A DNA stretch of 64,000 bases from UBA2705 sp963977125 (GTDB taxonomy: Bacteria; Pseudomonadota; Alphaproteobacteria; Micavibrionales; Micavibrionaceae). Where the stretch lies: contig CAXBNJ010000004.1 of assembly GCA_963977125.1 (NCBI GenBank), positions 1-64,000 on the forward strand, in the 5' to 3' direction. Below the pieces are notes generated by a model. That model was not told the DNA's origin. It saw only the letters and a program-made list of their open reading frames with translations, and ran no database searches. The number at the start of each line of letters is the position of its first letter. The stretch's first letter is position 1. Below are positions 62,171 to 64,000 of the stretch, piece by piece. The position numbers and the translations under genes were made by a program.

Positions 62171-62202
62171 AATCCTCTGAATGAATAAACACTCAGAGGA
62201 TT
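62171..62202 (-). terminator. Inverted repeat between hfq and hflX (terminator or attenuator)
   Basis: AATCCTCTGA (62171-62180) and TCAGAGGATT (62193-62202) are perfectly complementary over 10 bases with a 12-base loop. On the minus strand only a short T-containing tail follows, so read-through into hflX is likely. Confidence 0.5.
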
Positions 62203-62239
62203 ATAATTCTTAAATTACGCTTGAGAATAAGAGAATAGC

Positions 62240-62482
62240 TTATTCAGAATCTTCTTCACCATCATATAGCGACAATGGGCCAGCGGGCATAATTGTCGAT
62301 ATCGCATGCTTATATACAAGCTGTGCGTGTGATTCACGGCGTAGTAATACGCTGAAATTATCAAACCAAGTTATTATACCTTGTAGCTTTACGCCATTTA
62401 CGAGAAAGACTGTAACGCTTTGTTTTTCTTTTCTTAATTTATTTAAAAATACGTCTTGAACATTTTGTGATCTGTCAGCCAT
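62240..62482 (-). CDS. hfq: RNA chaperone Hfq
   Basis: Sm-like hexameric RNA-binding protein, 80 residues. Core: DVFLNKLRKEKQSVTVFLVNGVKLQGIITWFDNFSVLL (Sm1) and the YKHAISTIMP Sm2 motif, holding the uridine-binding site. Start is ATG 62482 (MADRSQNV), as in other Hfq; an upstream GTG at 62500 would put the GGAAGG ribosome site inside the gene. Short acidic tail (GEEDSE). Confidence 0.96.
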   Translation of the reverse strand: MADRSQNVQDVFLNKLRKEKQSVTVFLVNGVKLQGIITWFDNFSVLLRRESHAQLVYKHAISTIMPAGPLSLYDGEEDSE

Positions 62483-62568
62483 AAGCTGTATACCTTCCAC
62501 TAATTATATTTACACCCTTATCAATTGCCTATCAGTAGTAAAATTTAACGCAATCATCAAGCTTTATT

Positions 62569-63246
62569 TTAATTATTCGCATAAAGAATATTATAAACAG
62601 AATCGTAATCATGGCAAATATGGGGCTTAATCATCTTAAATTCGCCCTTATTCAAGTCATCAAAACAGCCAATGCCAAACGTCACAAATATAGGGGTTAT
62701 CTCAGCGCGGTAAGCCGCGAGCATGTCAGTATCTGTATCCCCGACATAATAGAGCTTTTCAGCAGGGGCTTTTAGACGGCTCAAAGCAAGGTGAATAGAA
62801 TCCGGGTGAGGCTTATCATTTTTGGCTGTCCCTGCCCCAATACTGACATCAAAATATTTACGCCAGCCAAGTAAATCAACTTCTCTATCTAAGAATTTTT
62901 GCGTTTTATTACTGACTATTCCCAGAGTAGAGCCTTGATCTTTCAAGCGCTGCAAGAATAAGTCTGCGCCTGTAATGGCCTTAATAGTTTCAAGGTGTTT
63001 TTTGTCTACATAGTCAAGAAACAGGCTGATCGCGCGCGCAATATCATCAGGGTCATCAAATAATTCATGGTAATGATCACGTGCGCTTAAACGAATATTC
63101 TTTTTTGCGTCCTCATCACTCCATAGCGGCAAGTCGAAATGGGCGCGAACATGATTTAAACCGTCCTTTATCACATCGTAATTCTCCGCGAGCGTCCCAT
63201 CCCAATCGAACAGGACCAAAGGCTGAGTGCTGGCGAGATCAGACAT
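62569..63246 (-). CDS. HAD-superfamily phosphatase (phosphoglycolate phosphatase-like)
   Basis: A 225-residue HAD hydrolase. Motif I VLFDWDGTLAEN (nucleophile Asp), motif II GIVSNKT, motif III with KNDKPHPD and motif IV GDTDTDM. The cap is helical (about 20-85). Relatives act on phosphoglycolate or nucleotides; substrate is not fixed by sequence. It lies between trkA and hfq on the same strand; its insertion in the usual trkA-hfq-hflX order is slightly unusual. Confidence 0.87.
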   Translation of the reverse strand: MSDLASTQPLVLFDWDGTLAENYDVIKDGLNHVRAHFDLPLWSDEDAKKNIRLSARDHYHELFDDPDDIARAISLFLDYVDKKHLETIKAITGADLFLQRLKDQGSTLGIVSNKTQKFLDREVDLLGWRKYFDVSIGAGTAKNDKPHPDSIHLALSRLKAPAEKLYYVGDTDTDMLAAYRAEITPIFVTFGIGCFDDLNKGEFKMIKPHICHDYDSVYNILYANN

Positions 63247-63257
63247 AAAGGCACTCC

Positions 63258-64000
63258 TTAAACAAGATTTATACGGTAAGAGAAGAAGCGCTCAACATGT
63301 GGCGTTAGAGCCTTATCAGCAAAAATCATAACATGATCGCCTTCACGAATAATCGTGTCACCAAAAGGAATAACAATGCCCCCATCATGAATAATCATGC
63401 CGATCAACAAACCTTTAGGCAGGCGCAATTCCGATATCGGAACATTCGCGATTTCAGAGTTTTCTTGAACAACCGCTTCGAAAACTTCTGCAAAACCATT
63501 TTTAAGAGAATGAATGTTTTTTATGCTGCCTTTACGAACAAACTGCATAATCTTAGATACGGTCGCGGCTTTGGGGGATACTTGGACATCAATATCAAGT
63601 GAGTTGATCAAATCGGTATAGACTTCATTCGTGACAAGCGCCAAAACCCTTTTACAACCAAGCTGTTTAGCAATCAGTGATGATAATATATTGGCTTCAT
63701 CATCATTCGTGACCGTGACCAAGGCATCCGCATTTTCAATATTCGCTTGTTGAATAATAGTTTCGCTTAAACCCTCACCATGAAGAACAATGGCCTTATT
63801 ATCCAAATGCTCACTCATGTACCGTGCACGCGGGCCGTCACGTTCGATCACCTTCAAGTTAATATGAGGGGATTTCTTTAAGATTAGATCAGCTAAGTTT
63901 AAACCAATATTCCCGCCCCCAAGAATAACAATATTTTTAGCTTCTTCTTCTTCATGGCCGAAAACAGATAAAACGCGCTTAAGGTGATCGGTTTCAACAA
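63258..64000 (-). CDS. trkA: Trk potassium transporter regulatory subunit TrkA, 5' part missing
   Basis: The minus-strand frame is open from the right edge to a stop at 63258, about 247 codons, the C-terminal half of TrkA (full length about 458). It includes a second RCK_N with NIVILGGGNIGLNLADLIL (NAD-binding), VIERDGPRARY, LVTVTNDDEANILSSLIAKQLG, and an RCK_C ending RLPKGLLIGMIIHDGGIVIPFGD. It controls potassium uptake with TrkH. Separated by 11 bases from the HAD gene. Confidence 0.93.
   Translation of the reverse strand, partial: VETDHLKRVLSVFGHEEEEAKNIVILGGGNIGLNLADLILKKSPHINLKVIERDGPRARYMSEHLDNKAIVLHGEGLSETIIQQANIENADALVTVTNDDEANILSSLIAKQLGCKRVLALVTNEVYTDLINSLDIDVQVSPKAATVSKIMQFVRKGSIKNIHSLKNGFAEVFEAVVQENSEIANVPISELRLPKGLLIGMIIHDGGIVIPFGDTIIREGDHVMIFADKALTPHVERFFSYRINLV

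Overview
The window looks like a chromosomal segment of a Gram-negative alphaproteobacterium with fairly AT-rich DNA. This placement is inferred from gene content and order, not from a marker-gene comparison. Alphaproteobacterial hallmarks are carD next to fdxA, a DUF1489 gene, metG-tatD-metallo-beta-lactamase, rsfS-rlmH-envC-ctpA-divergent polysaccharide deacetylase-rppH, and trkA close to hfq-hflX. Outer-membrane and periplasmic proteins (Tsx-like channel, RlpA lipoprotein, MltB) confirm a diderm. The species cannot be named; the single-chain glycyl-tRNA synthetase is unusual for the class.

Layout. 1-8961 (minus): an unidentified partial gene, then trmJ, gltX, nadE, class II DAHP synthase, glutathione reductase and glycyl-tRNA synthetase. 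9034-14522: an acetyltransferase, small unknown proteins, rpoH, a degenerate phosphatase-like protein, two paralogous glycine-rich membrane proteins and carD. 14830-24910: fdxA, LdcA-type peptidase, clpX, sufE, hisS flanked by short tandem repeats, a Tsx-like porin, a flavoprotein and glgX. 24932-26834: DUF1489 and an HTH regulator preceded by a strikingly base-paired leader or small RNA with its own promoter, then divergent coaD.

26985-30138 is the most interesting accessory locus. It is a minus-strand operon with a LuxI-type acyl-homoserine-lactone synthase homologue carrying long N- and C-terminal extensions, an AraC-type regulator where a LuxR would be expected, a JmjC/cupin-8 oxygenase, and a small frameshifted gene overlapping its end. 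It reads as a candidate non-canonical signalling-molecule system. It is followed by tag, an isoaspartyl peptidase and tRNA-Ser(UGA).

32119-42791 (plus): a diguanylate cyclase, YdcF-like protein, then a cell-wall and replication run (mltB, rlpA, D,D-carboxypeptidase, tmk, holB, metG, tatD, MBL hydrolase). 42865-51761 is a second accessory stretch: a GSU2403-like nucleotidyltransferase-fold protein, tandem repeats, a secreted Cache-like sensor, an unknown secreted Cys-rich protein, and a three-part phosphorelay (Hpt, response regulator, divergent CHASE hybrid kinase). It continues with a class V aminotransferase and two decayed or frameshifted genes. 51767-64000: murI, nadD, the rsfS-rlmH-envC-ctpA-rppH run, two tandem inositol-monophosphatase-family genes, hflX, hfq, a HAD phosphatase and the 3' part of trkA.
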